Below the pieces are notes generated by a model, which was given only the letters and a program-made list of their open reading frames with translations, did no database searches and was not told the origin of the DNA. Below, piece after piece: positions 9,145 to 18,888 of a stretch of DNA of 64,000 bases (its first letter is position 1; every line of letters starts with the position of its first letter). The stretch covers positions 1,736,001-1,800,000 of the forward strand of contig NZ_BBZB01000001.1 in the NCBI RefSeq assembly GCF_001269985.1. Direction: 5' to 3'. The stretch comes from Pseudoalteromonas sp. '520P1 No. 423'. GTDB lineage: Bacteria; Pseudomonadota; Gammaproteobacteria; Enterobacterales; Alteromonadaceae. The position numbers and the translations under genes were made by a program.

Positions 9145-9870
9145 ATGTATAAACATACAATGATGTTGTTAAAAACCAGCCGTAAATTACATAAATGGTT
9201 AATGCTTTTTTTAGGCATTCAATTTGTTGTTTGGTCTGTTACCGGTGCATATATGGTTATATTTGATATTGATTATATACATGGAGATAGCCTAGTAACT
9301 CAGCATCAAACTCCTATAGATGTTAATAAAATTAATATGAGCCTTACAGACGTGATAAAAAAGTATCCTACTGCACAAAATATCGAACTCGCTGTATTAA
9401 TTGATTTACCTGTATATAGATTTAAAAATGAGCATATAAATATTATGCTAAATGCTAGTTCGGGTGAGGTATTATCACCTATAAATGAAATGATGGCAGC
9501 TAAGATTGCTAGGCATTATTATTCGGCTGATGATGTTATATCAGAAATTAAATTGCTTACAGACCACGCTCCTTTTGAGTTAAGCAAACGGCATTTGCCA
9601 GCTTATCGTATTAATTTTGAGGCATTTGCTAGCCCATCACTTTATATCAATGCTTATTCAGGGAAAGTAGTTACTAAACGTCATGAATTTTGGCGATTGT
9701 TTGATTGGATGTTTAGGTTTCATATTGCAGATTATCAAGATGGAGAACCAGATAACTTATTACTTCTTTGGTTTTCAATATTAGGCTTGTTCGCCGCACT
9801 AACAGGATTTGTGTTGACGTATTATCGCGTTATCAAAAATAAACGGAATCGTTCAAATGCGATTTATTAA
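9145..9870 (+). CDS. PepSY-domain membrane protein
   Basis: A 241-residue inner-membrane protein. The start LLKTSRKLHKWLMLFLGIQFVVWSVTGAYM is the conserved opening of the PepSY-associated TM family (RxLHxWxxLxxGxQxxxWxxTG). A periplasmic PepSY-like domain follows (for example INAYSGKVVTKR), then a closing TM helix (LLLLWFSILGLFAALTGFVLTYY). PepSY-TM proteins are often linked to iron uptake or ferric reduction, but the function is not settled. ATG codons at 9160 and 9163 are alternative starts; none has an ideal ribosome site. The gene overlaps the next one, a paralogue, by 14 bases. Confidence 0.8.
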   Translation: MYKHTMMLLKTSRKLHKWLMLFLGIQFVVWSVTGAYMVIFDIDYIHGDSLVTQHQTPIDVNKINMSLTDVIKKYPTAQNIELAVLIDLPVYRFKNEHINIMLNASSGEVLSPINEMMAAKIARHYYSADDVISEIKLLTDHAPFELSKRHLPAYRINFEAFASPSLYINAYSGKVVTKRHEFWRLFDWMFRFHIADYQDGEPDNLLLLWFSILGLFAALTGFVLTYYRVIKNKRNRSNAIY

Positions 9871-10648
9871 ATTAATACATAAATGGACGTCTTTATTCGT
9901 AGGTATTCAGCTACTGCTTTGGTTAGTCAGTGGTTTTTATTTTAATATAATGGATCACGATAAAGTTAGAGGAAATCAATATAGAGAGCAATTAAAACTA
10001 GCTCCTGTGGTTTATTCAAATATGAATAATGCTCCATTTATTGATCCTAAAACAATTTTAGCTGAATTTGAAAACTCACAAAGCTTAACAATAGTCTCAG
10101 TATTAGATAAGCCTTATTATCTATTAACCCACCAAACGGGCTTGTATCACCATTTTTATAATAAACAGTCATTAGTAAATACATTTACAGGTAAAGAGGT
10201 GATTGTTGATCAGGAAATGGCATCTAAAATAGCTAAGACGTCTTATAATGGCCCAGGTACAATACAGTCTGTTACCTTGCAAAAACCACCTATAGAAGAT
10301 ATTCCAAAAGAAAAAAATACAGTTTGGCAGATTAACTTTAAAGATAACGTGAATACCAGTGTGTATGTTAATGCCAGCTCTGGCCGATTAATAAAACATA
10401 GCGATGATGATAAACGTATTGCTGACTTCTTTTTCATGTTGCACTTTATGGATTATGCAGGTGAAGGTAGTTTTAATAATTGGCAAATTATCTTTTTTTC
10501 TATTATTACGCTTTGGCTAGTTTTATCAGGATTTATTTGGACAATAGAGCTTGGTTTTAAAGGGCAGTATAAATTTAGCTTTGTAATGAATAAGAGTAAA
10601 AATCTAGGGATAAAAAATTTGCCAGTATCTCACGCTACTAAAAAGTAG
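9857..10648 (+). CDS. PepSY-domain membrane protein, paralogue of the preceding gene
   Basis: A 263-residue protein with the same plan as its neighbour: N-terminal MRFIKLIHKWTSLFVGIQLLLWLVSGFYFNIMD, periplasmic domain with VNASSGRLIKHSD, and C-terminal TM (WQIIFFSIITLWLVLSGFIWTIELG). The two probably arose by duplication and, given the 14-base overlap, are translated together; they may form a heteromeric membrane unit. Context (after a copper exporter and a formyltransferase) does not define a function; electron transfer or metal reduction is only a guess from the family. The stop codon lies inside a hairpin. Confidence 0.8.
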   Translation: MRFIKLIHKWTSLFVGIQLLLWLVSGFYFNIMDHDKVRGNQYREQLKLAPVVYSNMNNAPFIDPKTILAEFENSQSLTIVSVLDKPYYLLTHQTGLYHHFYNKQSLVNTFTGKEVIVDQEMASKIAKTSYNGPGTIQSVTLQKPPIEDIPKEKNTVWQINFKDNVNTSVYVNASSGRLIKHSDDDKRIADFFFMLHFMDYAGEGSFNNWQIIFFSIITLWLVLSGFIWTIELGFKGQYKFSFVMNKSKNLGIKNLPVSHATKK

Positions 10649-10652
10649 CGTG
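10631..10652 (+). terminator. Hairpin over the stop codon of the second PepSY gene, possible terminator
   Basis: CACGCTACT and AGTAGCGTG form a perfect 9-bp stem with an AAAA loop; the TAG stop (10646-10648) is in the descending arm. It sits between this gene and the convergent lysoplasmalogenase-like gene. No clear T-run follows, so intrinsic termination would be weak. Confidence 0.45.
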
Positions 10653-10680
10653 TATATTGAACTTAGTCGGAATGAATCGT

Positions 10681-11310
10681 TTATTTTAGTGAGAGCACGA
10701 TACAGGTTTGCGCTATGTAATAAGTGCTAAGTACAGCAACTTGGGCAAACTTGAAAGTCTTAACAAATCTTGCAAAAGCTAGAATAGAATCTGACAACAT
10801 AAACCAAATAGCACCTATTAATACCATTAAGCTATTAGTTGTTAGTGCTGTTTGATAAAACATATCAGCAGTGATCACCATAGCTTGTAGCACTAACGCA
10901 TAAATTAATACCGGAATTTTTAAATTACCTGTTTTTGGTAATAAAACCGTTAAATATCCTATACCTATTAATGTAATTGGAATAATGGCATACAGATTTA
11001 AGTCAATTTTTGCAGAGTCTAAAAAAGCCACAATATAAAAAATATGTGCTATCAAAAAACTCACTAAACCTTGCATAAATTTATCGGATTTGAGCATTAA
11101 AAATATATCGCCAATTAAAGAAAATAATAATCCAAAAATTATTAACAATGCATAGTACTGAAGCTCAAACTCAGTTAAATATAGCGCTAAGCTCAATATG
11201 GTTAATGTAGTGAGTGGTTTTAAAATATAGCAAAAGTGGGTTTTATGATAATGATCAGCAATGATATGACATAAGCCAAAGAATGTTATAAAAGTTAGAA
11301 ATAGCAGCAT
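10681..11310 (-). CDS. Lysoplasmalogenase-like membrane protein (YhhN/TMEM86 family)
   Basis: A 209-residue polytopic protein with about eight hydrophobic helices. The family signature is visible: LLFSLIGDIFLMLKSDKFMQGLVSFLIAHIFYIVAFL (GDxxL, then GxxSFLxAHxxYxxxF). It ends with LSDSILAFARF and YYIAQTCIVLS, which match the second conserved block of YhhN proteins. Characterised members hydrolyse the vinyl-ether bond of lysoplasmalogens; bacterial substrates are less clear. It is a single gene, convergent with the PepSY pair and on the same strand as the upstream protease gene, from which it is separated by a strong terminator. Confidence 0.85.
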   Translation of the reverse strand: MLLFLTFITFFGLCHIIADHYHKTHFCYILKPLTTLTILSLALYLTEFELQYYALLIIFGLLFSLIGDIFLMLKSDKFMQGLVSFLIAHIFYIVAFLDSAKIDLNLYAIIPITLIGIGYLTVLLPKTGNLKIPVLIYALVLQAMVITADMFYQTALTTNSLMVLIGAIWFMLSDSILAFARFVKTFKFAQVAVLSTYYIAQTCIVLSLK

Positions 11311-11410
11311 ATTGTTATTCTTATTGTTGGTTTGTCTCTAAATTAGAGTTTTTATAATATTTTTATTGTAGTGTTTTTGCTCTATATTTGTCTTCACTTT
11401 TTTGTTTTAA

Positions 11411-11438
11411 ATAAAAAAGCACGATAAAATCGTGCTTT
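11411..11438 (-). terminator. Rho-independent terminator of the subtilisin gene
   Basis: The arms at 11416-11425 and 11429-11438 form a 10-bp stem (AAAGCACGAT / ATCGTGCTTT) with a 3-nt loop. Read on the minus strand it is followed by a T-run, about 30 bases after the protease stop codon. Confidence 0.85.
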
Positions 11439-11468
11439 AAGGGAAATTTAAATTTTAACTAATAAAAA

Positions 11469-13544
11469 CTATTGGCAAGAACCTAAGTTACTCCATACTT
11501 GCCATTGACCTGAATTTTGCTCTGGATTTTCATCTTGGCTCCACCAGTTGTTTTTGTATTTATTACCATTGTAAGCAACGGTTGTGCCCGATTGGTAAGT
11601 AGTACTTGCAGACCAAGTCACAATACCAGAACACCCTTGAGTCACTTCAGATACATTTACTGATTTTGTATAAGTATCTGATTTGTTGCCTGCATCTGAA
11701 ACTGTTAATGATACTTGATAAGCACCTGATGATGCATATGTATGGCTTGGGTTTTTACTAGAAGAAGTATTACCATCGCCAAAATTCCAAGAATAAGCAG
11801 TTACGCCTTTATCATCACTTGAACTGTCAGTAAAGTTTGCTGTTAGCTGTGAAGTAGATACACTAAAACTTGCTTTTGGTGCTTGGTTTTCACCAGGTCC
11901 GCCAGTTGTACATTCACCTTGATCTTGCCAAACATTTGTGTAAACGTTCGGTTTAGCCCCTGTTGACCACCAAGTCGCTTTGTATTTACGGTTATTATAA
12001 GATGCTAAATCATCTATTTGATAGTTAGTTGCAGGACTCCAAGCTTTATAGCCGTCACAAGTTTCACTTACAGTACCGATAGTCACTTTACTTGTTTTAC
12101 TGCCTGTTTGATTGATTGTATCTGTCACAGTGAGTGTTACAGTGAAGTCGCCGTCCGCAGAATAGGTATGCGTTGGGTTTTTCGAGTTCGAACTTGAGCC
12201 ATCACCAAAGTTCCACGCATAACTGTTTATACCTTTATCATCTGTAGAGTTATCATTAAAACTAACTGATTTACCACTGACTGAATGACTAAAGTTAGCA
12301 ACAGGTTTTTCATCTGGCGTTACTGTGCCACAGTTGTTTAAATAATCACTGGCATCTTTTGCTTTTACAATACCATGGCCATAAGATGTATCTCGACCAG
12401 AAGCACCTTTATCTTGTGCTGTCGCATTTAAACCATTTCGAATTTGTTTATTTGAACAGTTTAAATTATTAGACCAAACAAGCGCAGCTACACCAGAAAC
12501 ATGTGGTGTCGCCATTGAAGTTCCGCTTATTGATTTATAGGCGTTATTATTCCAAGTCGAGTTTACACCTACACCAGGTGCAGCAATTTCAACTTGAGAG
12601 TTATATTGAGAGAAAGAAGCTTTGGTACCAGAGCTGTCTACAGCTGCTACAGATACAACAGAATCATAAGATGCCGGATACGACATACTTGAATTACCAT
12701 CATTACCTGCGGCGGCAATATGTAACATGCCACGGTTATAGCTATTATCAAATGCTTGTTTTTCAGCAGTAGATGAGCCACCACCACCTAAGCTCATGCT
12801 AGTAATATTTGCACCAGCTGCCTCACATTGGCCAATAGCTGCAATTAAATCAGAGCCATATGCCCAATTACCAGAATCGTTAAATACTTTTACGATATGT
12901 AAGCCTAGTTGACCAGAAGGATTAACACCAACTACGCCTTGGTTATTACCACCTATTGCCGCAATAGTACCTGCCACATGAGTACCGTGACCATTGCCGT
13001 CGTTATACCAATTACCTGTATCGTTTGAACCATAACCGTCATCGCCTGTTACACCTGAATTTGGCAGGTCTGGATGATTTAATGTGTAACCTGTATCCAT
13101 AATACACACTTTTATTTGATTACTTTGAGCATCAGAAAGCTGTTGCGCTTGCACCATCGAAATACCATACGGTGTAGATTCAGAAGAAATGTAACGTTTA
13201 GGATCTACTTCAACCAAGCTAACATTATCATCTTTAAGTAAATCCGCTTTTTGTTGTGCATTTAACTCAACTGCAATCGCATTGATATCAGAAAGCGTAT
13301 GAACTAGCTTTGCATTTACATTATTGGCAGTTGCTTGCATTAATGTCATTTTTGCTGCTTGTATATTATGGGCTGATTTTGATGCCGATTGTGCTTTAAA
13401 GATAGCGCTGTCATTTAGGTGCACAATAAATCGTTGCGTGTTATCTGTTGATTCTAATTGAGCATTAGTACTGGCTTGAATGCCTGATGTTATGAGAGAT
13501 AAGGCAAACCCTGTAGCTAAACTTATTTTAGTTTTATTATTCAT
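11469..13544 (-). CDS. Secreted S8 subtilisin-like protease with PKD and chitin-binding modules
   Basis: A 691-residue extracellular protease. Domains in order: signal peptide (1-24), inhibitor-I9 propeptide (about 37-119), peptidase S8 domain with D150 (CIMDTGY), H186 (GHGTHVAGT), oxyanion N281 (AAGND) and S343 (GTSMATPHVSG), PKD domain (about 413-495), carbohydrate-binding module of the CBM5/12 type (CDGYKAWSPATNYQIDD...WW), a second PKD (about 558-632) and a second CBM5/12 (CSGIVTWSASTTYQSG...WW). The alternating PKD-CBM tail suggests an enzyme that binds chitin or similar material while digesting attached protein. All catalytic residues are intact. It is a single gene with its own terminator. 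Confidence 0.95.
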   Translation of the reverse strand: MNNKTKISLATGFALSLITSGIQASTNAQLESTDNTQRFIVHLNDSAIFKAQSASKSAHNIQAAKMTLMQATANNVNAKLVHTLSDINAIAVELNAQQKADLLKDDNVSLVEVDPKRYISSESTPYGISMVQAQQLSDAQSNQIKVCIMDTGYTLNHPDLPNSGVTGDDGYGSNDTGNWYNDGNGHGTHVAGTIAAIGGNNQGVVGVNPSGQLGLHIVKVFNDSGNWAYGSDLIAAIGQCEAAGANITSMSLGGGGSSTAEKQAFDNSYNRGMLHIAAAGNDGNSSMSYPASYDSVVSVAAVDSSGTKASFSQYNSQVEIAAPGVGVNSTWNNNAYKSISGTSMATPHVSGVAALVWSNNLNCSNKQIRNGLNATAQDKGASGRDTSYGHGIVKAKDASDYLNNCGTVTPDEKPVANFSHSVSGKSVSFNDNSTDDKGINSYAWNFGDGSSSNSKNPTHTYSADGDFTVTLTVTDTINQTGSKTSKVTIGTVSETCDGYKAWSPATNYQIDDLASYNNRKYKATWWSTGAKPNVYTNVWQDQGECTTGGPGENQAPKASFSVSTSQLTANFTDSSSDDKGVTAYSWNFGDGNTSSSKNPSHTYASSGAYQVSLTVSDAGNKSDTYTKSVNVSEVTQGCSGIVTWSASTTYQSGTTVAYNGNKYKNNWWSQDENPEQNSGQWQVWSNLGSCQ

Positions 13545-14238
13545 TTTTCTAAGATCTCTTTATTATTTTAAAATTGCATTTCATTATTTTGAATATGCAT
13601 AGGAACCAAGTTAAATGTTAAATTGGTGTTAATTAATAAATAGCTTTTTTGTACTTGTGTCAAATTTGGGTAATTTGTTTTTTTTATATATTTAGAGGTA
13701 TAAGTTTTTATTTTTTATTTATATCTTTTTGTAACTATTTATATACGGTTGGGTTTTGTTTTAACTTGTTAATTTAAAATGGATTAACCACTAGGTTATG
13801 GTTTTATGTCAATTTTTAGTTGTTTGTGTAATTAAATTTAAACAGAAGACTCTGGAATTTATTTATCTAAGCTATAAATATTTAGAATATTAAAGAGCAA
13901 CAATTTTAATTTTTATACTGAAGTTATTTAAATTGTGTAACGCAGAATTGACATAAATTTTTAATGATAAAACTCTTCAAGCAATTTTAAATTAACAATT
14001 AACGAAATTAAATAATAAATCCATATTAATAAGTAATGTCGCATTATGTATGTATAAAAATACTTTTTATTGGATTTATTAGATGTTTTTATTTGTAAAC
14101 TAGCTTGTTATCCTAAAAAGTAGCAAGCGAGTAAAGTAAATGATAGAGTCCTCTCAATCGCAATAAATCAGTAAAAGCACCTAGTTGATACTAAACTTAA
14201 TATGGGTTTAGGGGCGCACTTAACTTCGGAGAATAAAA
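13545..14238. other. 694-bp AT-rich intergenic region between divergent genes
   Basis: The region separates the divergent subtilisin and leucine dehydrogenase genes and must hold both promoters. It is very AT-rich with T-tracts. I see no convincing ORF, RNA gene or large inverted repeat. A TTGACA occurs near 13948 but lacks a well-spaced -10 box. CGGAG at 14227-14231 is the ribosome site of the dehydrogenase gene. Confidence 0.5.
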
Positions 14239-15279
14239 GTGACTGTATTTAATCAAGTTGAATTTGATAACCATGAACAAGTGGTTTTTTGTTCTGACAA
14301 AGAATCAGGCTTAAAAGCTATTATCGCAGTACATAATACTAAACTCGGCCCTGCTGTTGGTGGGTGTCGCTTATGGGACTATGCTAGCGATGAAGATGCT
14401 GTTTATGACGTACTGCGTTTATCAAAAGGGATGACTTATAAAAATGCAGTTGCACGATTACCATTTGGTGGCGGTAAATCGGTTATTATTGGCGATGCAA
14501 AAAAAATAAAATCAGAAGCGCTTTTTAGAGCATTTGGTCGTCAACTTGAACGCTTAAGTGGTAGTTATTATTCCGCAGAAGATGTAAACATCACTACTGG
14601 TGATGTTGCTATTATGAACAAAGAAACTAATTATGTATTAGGCCTTGAAGGAAAAAGTGGTAACCCATCACCTTTTACTGCTTTAGGTACATTTTTAGGT
14701 ATTAAAGCGGCTTTTAAACATTTAAATGGCCATGAGGATTTAAGCGGTGTTAAAGTTGCTGTTCAAGGATTAGGCGCTGTCGCTTATGGTTTATGTAAAC
14801 ATTTACATTCAGTAGGCGCCGAATTATTTGTTACAGATATAAATCAAGCTTCTATCGACCGTGTGGTTAATGATTTTAATGCAAAGGCTGTCGGTATTGA
14901 TGAAATTTACGACTTAGATGTTGATGTGTATGCGCCATGTGCATTAGGTGCAACAGTTAATGATGAAACCATTCCTCGCATTAAAGCTAAAATCATAGCG
15001 GGTTGCGCAAACAACCAGCTTGCGGAATGTCGTCACGGTGAAATCTTACGTGAAAAAGGCGTATTATATGCCCCTGATTATGTGATTAATGCGGGCGGTA
15101 TTATTAATGTTTGGTATGAAACACATGAAGGCGGTTATAATGAAGCTGCTTCAACTAAACATGTTGAAGGCATTTATAGTACGTTATGTGAAATATTTGA
15201 CCGCTCTAAAACTGAGCAAAAATCGACACACTTAATTGCAGATGAATTAGCGCAAGAAATCATAAAAAACGGTTTATAA
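14239..15279 (+). CDS. ldh: Leucine dehydrogenase
   Basis: A 346-residue member of the Glu/Leu/Phe/Val dehydrogenase family, which deaminates branched-chain amino acids to 2-oxoacids with NAD+. Start is GTG (14239) behind GGAG. Visible features: GPAVGGCRLWDY near residue 35, substrate-binding K68 and catalytic K80 in MTYKNAVARLPFGGGKSVI (the same numbers as in Bacillus leucine dehydrogenase), SAEDVNITTGDVAIM, and the nucleotide-binding VAVQGLGAVAYGL. CALGATVN and GCANNQLAE complete the family pattern. It would feed branched-chain amino acids into catabolism. It is monocistronic, closed by a clear terminator. Confidence 0.93.
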   Translation: MTVFNQVEFDNHEQVVFCSDKESGLKAIIAVHNTKLGPAVGGCRLWDYASDEDAVYDVLRLSKGMTYKNAVARLPFGGGKSVIIGDAKKIKSEALFRAFGRQLERLSGSYYSAEDVNITTGDVAIMNKETNYVLGLEGKSGNPSPFTALGTFLGIKAAFKHLNGHEDLSGVKVAVQGLGAVAYGLCKHLHSVGAELFVTDINQASIDRVVNDFNAKAVGIDEIYDLDVDVYAPCALGATVNDETIPRIKAKIIAGCANNQLAECRHGEILREKGVLYAPDYVINAGGIINVWYETHEGGYNEAASTKHVEGIYSTLCEIFDRSKTEQKSTHLIADELAQEIIKNGL

Positions 15280-15325
15280 AACATGCGTAATTTCATATAA
15301 AATCATTTAATGATGTAACACTTTA

Positions 15326-15358
15326 AAATCCTCGTAAATTACGGGGATTTTTGTTTTT
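15326..15358 (+). terminator. Rho-independent terminator of leucine dehydrogenase
   Basis: A 12-base arm AAATCCTCGTAA faces TTACGGGGATTT (one G-T wobble), followed by TTGTTTTT. The T-run overlaps the TTG at 15351, an argument against using that codon as the start of the next gene. Confidence 0.85.
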
Positions 15359-15368
15359 GGGAATGAAT

Positions 15369-16040
15369 ATGAATAATGTTAAAAAAATTGATTTAAAAAC
15401 TGGGTCACGAGCACAGCATTTTGAATTTTTTAAAGGTTTTTCAGATCCTTACTTTAATGTCACGGTTAATATTAATGTCCAAGCTTTATTTTTATTTGCA
15501 AAAGCAAATAAAGTGTCTTTTTTTCATAGTTATTTATTCTTAACACTCAAAGCAGCTAATAATTATCAACCTATGTGTTTGCGCATAAAGAATGATGATG
15601 CATTGGAAGTTAAACCAGTCAATGCCAGTGTTGTGCAATTATGTGAAGATGAGTCTTTTAGATTTAGTTATATTGATTTTGAAAATGAATTTAGTGTGTT
15701 TGATGACAAAGCTAAGCTCGCTGCTGACAAAGCGAAACAGGCGGAATTTTTCTCAAAAGATTTTAGTGATAATGAAGGCCAGTTAAATACTTTACATATT
15801 TCGGTATTACCTTGGCTGAATTTCACTTCATTTAAACATGCAACACATTTACCAAATGAGTTGGGAATTCCGAAATTGGTATTTGGCGAATATGATAAAA
15901 ATAGTGGCATGATGTCACTGTCGATTGAAGTGCATCATGCCCTAATGGACGGTATTCATGTTGCTAAGTTTGTTAAACTACTGCAAAGCTATTTTAATGA
16001 ACCCAATCTTAATTTAGGGTTAAATAATTTACGCGACTGA
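15369..16040 (+). CDS. Chloramphenicol acetyltransferase-like CoA acyltransferase
   Basis: A 223-residue protein of the CAT fold. I chose ATG 15369 because a GGGA ribosome site lies 6 bases upstream and the earlier TTG (15351) is inside the preceding terminator. The catalytic motif EVHHALMDGIHVAKF gives H190 and D194, matching H195 and D199 of CAT-III. The N-terminal half has the family's FFHSYLFLTLKAAN segment. CAT-like proteins in marine bacteria without resistance context are common and their real acceptor is unknown, so chloramphenicol resistance should not be assumed. It is flanked by the leucine dehydrogenase terminator and by an interspersed repeat. Confidence 0.85.
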   Translation: MNNVKKIDLKTGSRAQHFEFFKGFSDPYFNVTVNINVQALFLFAKANKVSFFHSYLFLTLKAANNYQPMCLRIKNDDALEVKPVNASVVQLCEDESFRFSYIDFENEFSVFDDKAKLAADKAKQAEFFSKDFSDNEGQLNTLHISVLPWLNFTSFKHATHLPNELGIPKLVFGEYDKNSGMMSLSIEVHHALMDGIHVAKFVKLLQSYFNEPNLNLGLNNLRD

Positions 16041-16070
16041 AATCCCGACTACAGTAGGTGCACTGTTTGA

Positions 16071-16227
16071 TACCAATTCTATTAAGTTAGTGATCTAATA
16101 TAAATAGGGATAAATCTTCAAGCGCAAGGCGCTTGATTGAGTAATAGCTGGCTATTGGAATTGAAAGCAACGCAGCTATTGCATATTTAGAGCATTTAGA
16201 TTGATCACATATTTATTGGGATTGGTA
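16071..16227 (+). repeat. Interspersed repeat, copy A (long form, 157 bp)
   Basis: It begins with TACCAATTCTATTAAG and ends with TATTGGGATTGGTA, so the outermost 7 bases are inverted repeats (TACCAAT / ATTGGTA). The left part TTAAGTTAGTGATCTAATAT and the right part ATTTAGATTGATCACATATT recur in copy B (24350-24512, opposite orientation) and partly in copy C (35029-35103). The copy fills the gap between the convergent CAT-like and cmoB genes and contains no ORF. Confidence 0.85.
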
Positions 16228-16230
16228 TTA

Positions 16231-17199
16231 CTATACTTTAGCAATAAATATAGCTCTAAGTGGAGCAGGGTAGCCTTCAACTGTTTTTGATCTATCGTTA
16301 GGATCTAAGAAGTCTTCTAAAGATTCAGTTTCCATCCAATCTGTAGTCCTTTGCTCGCCTAAAGAGGTGGTATCTTCGTTTACCACTTTGATATCTTTAA
16401 AGCCGACACGGGTCATCCATAATTTTAACGCATCGCAGCTTGGTATATACCAAACATTGCGCATTTTTGCATAACGATCTGTGGGCATTAGTACTGATTG
16501 CTCGTCACCTTCAATCACTAAGGTCTCTAATATTAACTCGCCGCCAGGTTTTAATTGCGCTTTTAGCTGTGCTAAAAAGTCAATTGGTGAACGGCGGTGA
16601 TATAAAACCCCCATAGAAAATACAGTATCAAAGGCTTTCAATTCAGGTAGCGCTTCGACACCAACTGGGATCAGATGTACTTTAGGATCTGGATTAAAGT
16701 GTTTGATTGCATGGAACTGACACAAAAATAAATCAGTTGGGTCGATACCAACAACTAAGTTTGCGCCTTCGCCGCGCATTCGCCATAAGTGATAACCACT
16801 GCCACAACCAATATCAAGCACAGTTTTACCTTCAAGAGGAGAGATATGCTGTAATAAACGGTCCCACTTCCAATCACTGCGCCATTCAGTATCAATATGA
16901 ATCCCATGAATATGATATGGGCCTTTACGCCATGGCATCATGCGTTTTAATAAGTGCGTAATTTTTTTATCATGACCAATTGATAACTCATCTGCAGTAC
17001 CAAACTCAACTTTATCGGTGATATTAATATGCTTGGTATCAGTTTTAGGTAGGTTTTTTAAAACTTTTTCCCATTTTGGTAAGTCACCATGTGCAGCTTC
17101 ATATTGCCAATCACGTAATTGTGTAGGTAGCGTTTCTAGCCAAGGACTCAGCTCTGTTTGTGCAATTTGGGCGTAAAACTCTTTAAATTTATTGTTCAT
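16231..17199 (-). CDS. cmoB: tRNA U34 carboxymethyltransferase CmoB
   Basis: A 322-residue SAM-fold enzyme. It transfers the carboxymethyl group of carboxy-SAM to 5-hydroxyuridine at position 34, giving cmo5U in tRNAs that read family codon boxes. Visible features: family-specific N-terminus ([13 protein letters not shown]...HGDLPKW), [26 protein letters not shown], the SAM motif [15 protein letters not shown], and [20 protein letters not shown]. The length matches E. coli CmoB (323). It lies 18 bases downstream of cmoA on the same strand, the usual operon. The stop abuts repeat copy A. Confidence 0.97.
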   Translation of the reverse strand: MNNKFKEFYAQIAQTELSPWLETLPTQLRDWQYEAAHGDLPKWEKVLKNLPKTDTKHINITDKVEFGTADELSIGHDKKITHLLKRMMPWRKGPYHIHGIHIDTEWRSDWKWDRLLQHISPLEGKTVLDIGCGSGYHLWRMRGEGANLVVGIDPTDLFLCQFHAIKHFNPDPKVHLIPVGVEALPELKAFDTVFSMGVLYHRRSPIDFLAQLKAQLKPGGELILETLVIEGDEQSVLMPTDRYAKMRNVWYIPSCDALKLWMTRVGFKDIKVVNEDTTSLGEQRTTDWMETESLEDFLDPNDRSKTVEGYPAPLRAIFIAKV

Positions 17200-17217
17200 G
17201 TTTAAACTTATCCTAAA

Positions 17218-17952
<735 letters not shown>

Positions 17953-18113
17953 TCACTTAATATCAATACCACTATTTTACGCATTTTGTTTTAATTAGTC
18001 AGCGTTAAAGTGAGATTTATCACTTAGGAATATTTATGGTCCTGGCATTCAATTTCACTAAAATTAGGTTACACTTCTAATAGTTGAGTAAAATCATGTT
18101 CTAGAGAGGATAA

Positions 18114-18803
18114 ATGAAAAAGAATAAAACAATCACAACTGATGATATTCTCGTAACCTTATGTCAGTCATTTACTGAGGTTTTATCTACAGCCAGTGGT
18201 AATAAAATAAGTTACTCTGCTATGGTGCAAAAAATAACCAGAACATGTTTACGACCAGATATTGGGTGTTTTGTATTGTTTGATGGCGGTTTTAACGGCA
18301 TTGTAGTTTCAAATTTCACAGCACAAGCTGCAATGGAAATTTACCAAGACTATATGCGAAATATGGGCATGCCAGAGTCTGAAATTGCCAGTAGCCATAT
18401 GTCAGATGATGTTTCAAATGTCATGGGCGAATTGATGAACCAGATAGTAGGAGATTTCACAGGTAAAGTCAGAGAGCAATTGCATACATCGATTACGCAA
18501 AATCAACCTAAAATGATGGCTATCAATAAGTTAGTTCAAATTTCTGTAGATACTGCGATGGATAGACCTCAAGCGAGACGAGTTACTTTTACAACTAAAA
18601 ATCAAAATATATTTTATCTTGAACTTGCTATGGATAAAACAGAATTTATTAAATTACATGATTTTGATATCGCTGAAGCAATCGACCCTGATGAAGTGAT
18701 AGAGCGCGAAGCTAAAAATAATAAAGCTGCTGCTAAAGTAAAAGATGAAGCACCTGCTGTCGATGATATCGATGACGACTTTATGGCTGAGTTAGGGCTT
18801 TAA
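18114..18803 (+). CDS. DUF3334 protein with CheX/CheC-like motif
   Basis: A 229-residue cytoplasmic protein of the DUF3334 family, found mainly in marine gammaproteobacteria; function unknown. A central helix reads DVSNVMGELMNQIVGDFTGK, resembling the ExxN motif plus glycine of CheX/CheC/FliY phosphatases, and an earlier GCFVLFDGGFNGIVVSNF strand pair would suit that fold. The C-terminal 40 residues are acidic and low-complexity (AAAKVKDEAPAVDDIDDDFM), as in chemotaxis-related proteins with flexible tails. It stands alone: the flanking genes are cmoA (divergent) and IS remnants. The CheX relation is my inference. A GAGAGGA ribosome site precedes the ATG. Confidence 0.7.
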   Translation: MKKNKTITTDDILVTLCQSFTEVLSTASGNKISYSAMVQKITRTCLRPDIGCFVLFDGGFNGIVVSNFTAQAAMEIYQDYMRNMGMPESEIASSHMSDDVSNVMGELMNQIVGDFTGKVREQLHTSITQNQPKMMAINKLVQISVDTAMDRPQARRVTFTTKNQNIFYLELAMDKTEFIKLHDFDIAEAIDPDEVIEREAKNNKAAAKVKDEAPAVDDIDDDFMAELGL

Positions 18804-18888
18804 AACTTATCTTAAATAAAGTTCACTTATTACTTACTTTTTGTAGTAAGTGAACCATTATTTCTTTAATTTTTTCTTATTAATATTA

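Noticed and set aside
8973..9218. 81-codon minus-strand frame across the tandem repeat
   Set aside because: It is the complement of the repeated formyltransferase tail and of the PepSY gene start. It has no ribosome site and no recognisable product.
12503..12772. Plus-strand frame inside the subtilisin gene
   Set aside because: It is antisense to the conserved catalytic domain and has no family signature.
13545..14238. Hidden small gene or RNA in the long intergenic region
   Set aside because: I found no frame with a ribosome site and no convincing stem-loop; only AT-rich promoter-like sequence.
15351..15368. TTG start for the CAT-like gene
   Set aside because: The codon lies in the T-run of the leucine dehydrogenase terminator; ATG 15369 has a proper ribosome site.
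15369..16040. Acquired chloramphenicol resistance gene
   Set aside because: The catalytic motif is present but the gene has ordinary base composition and core-chromosome neighbours; it more likely has a native metabolic substrate.
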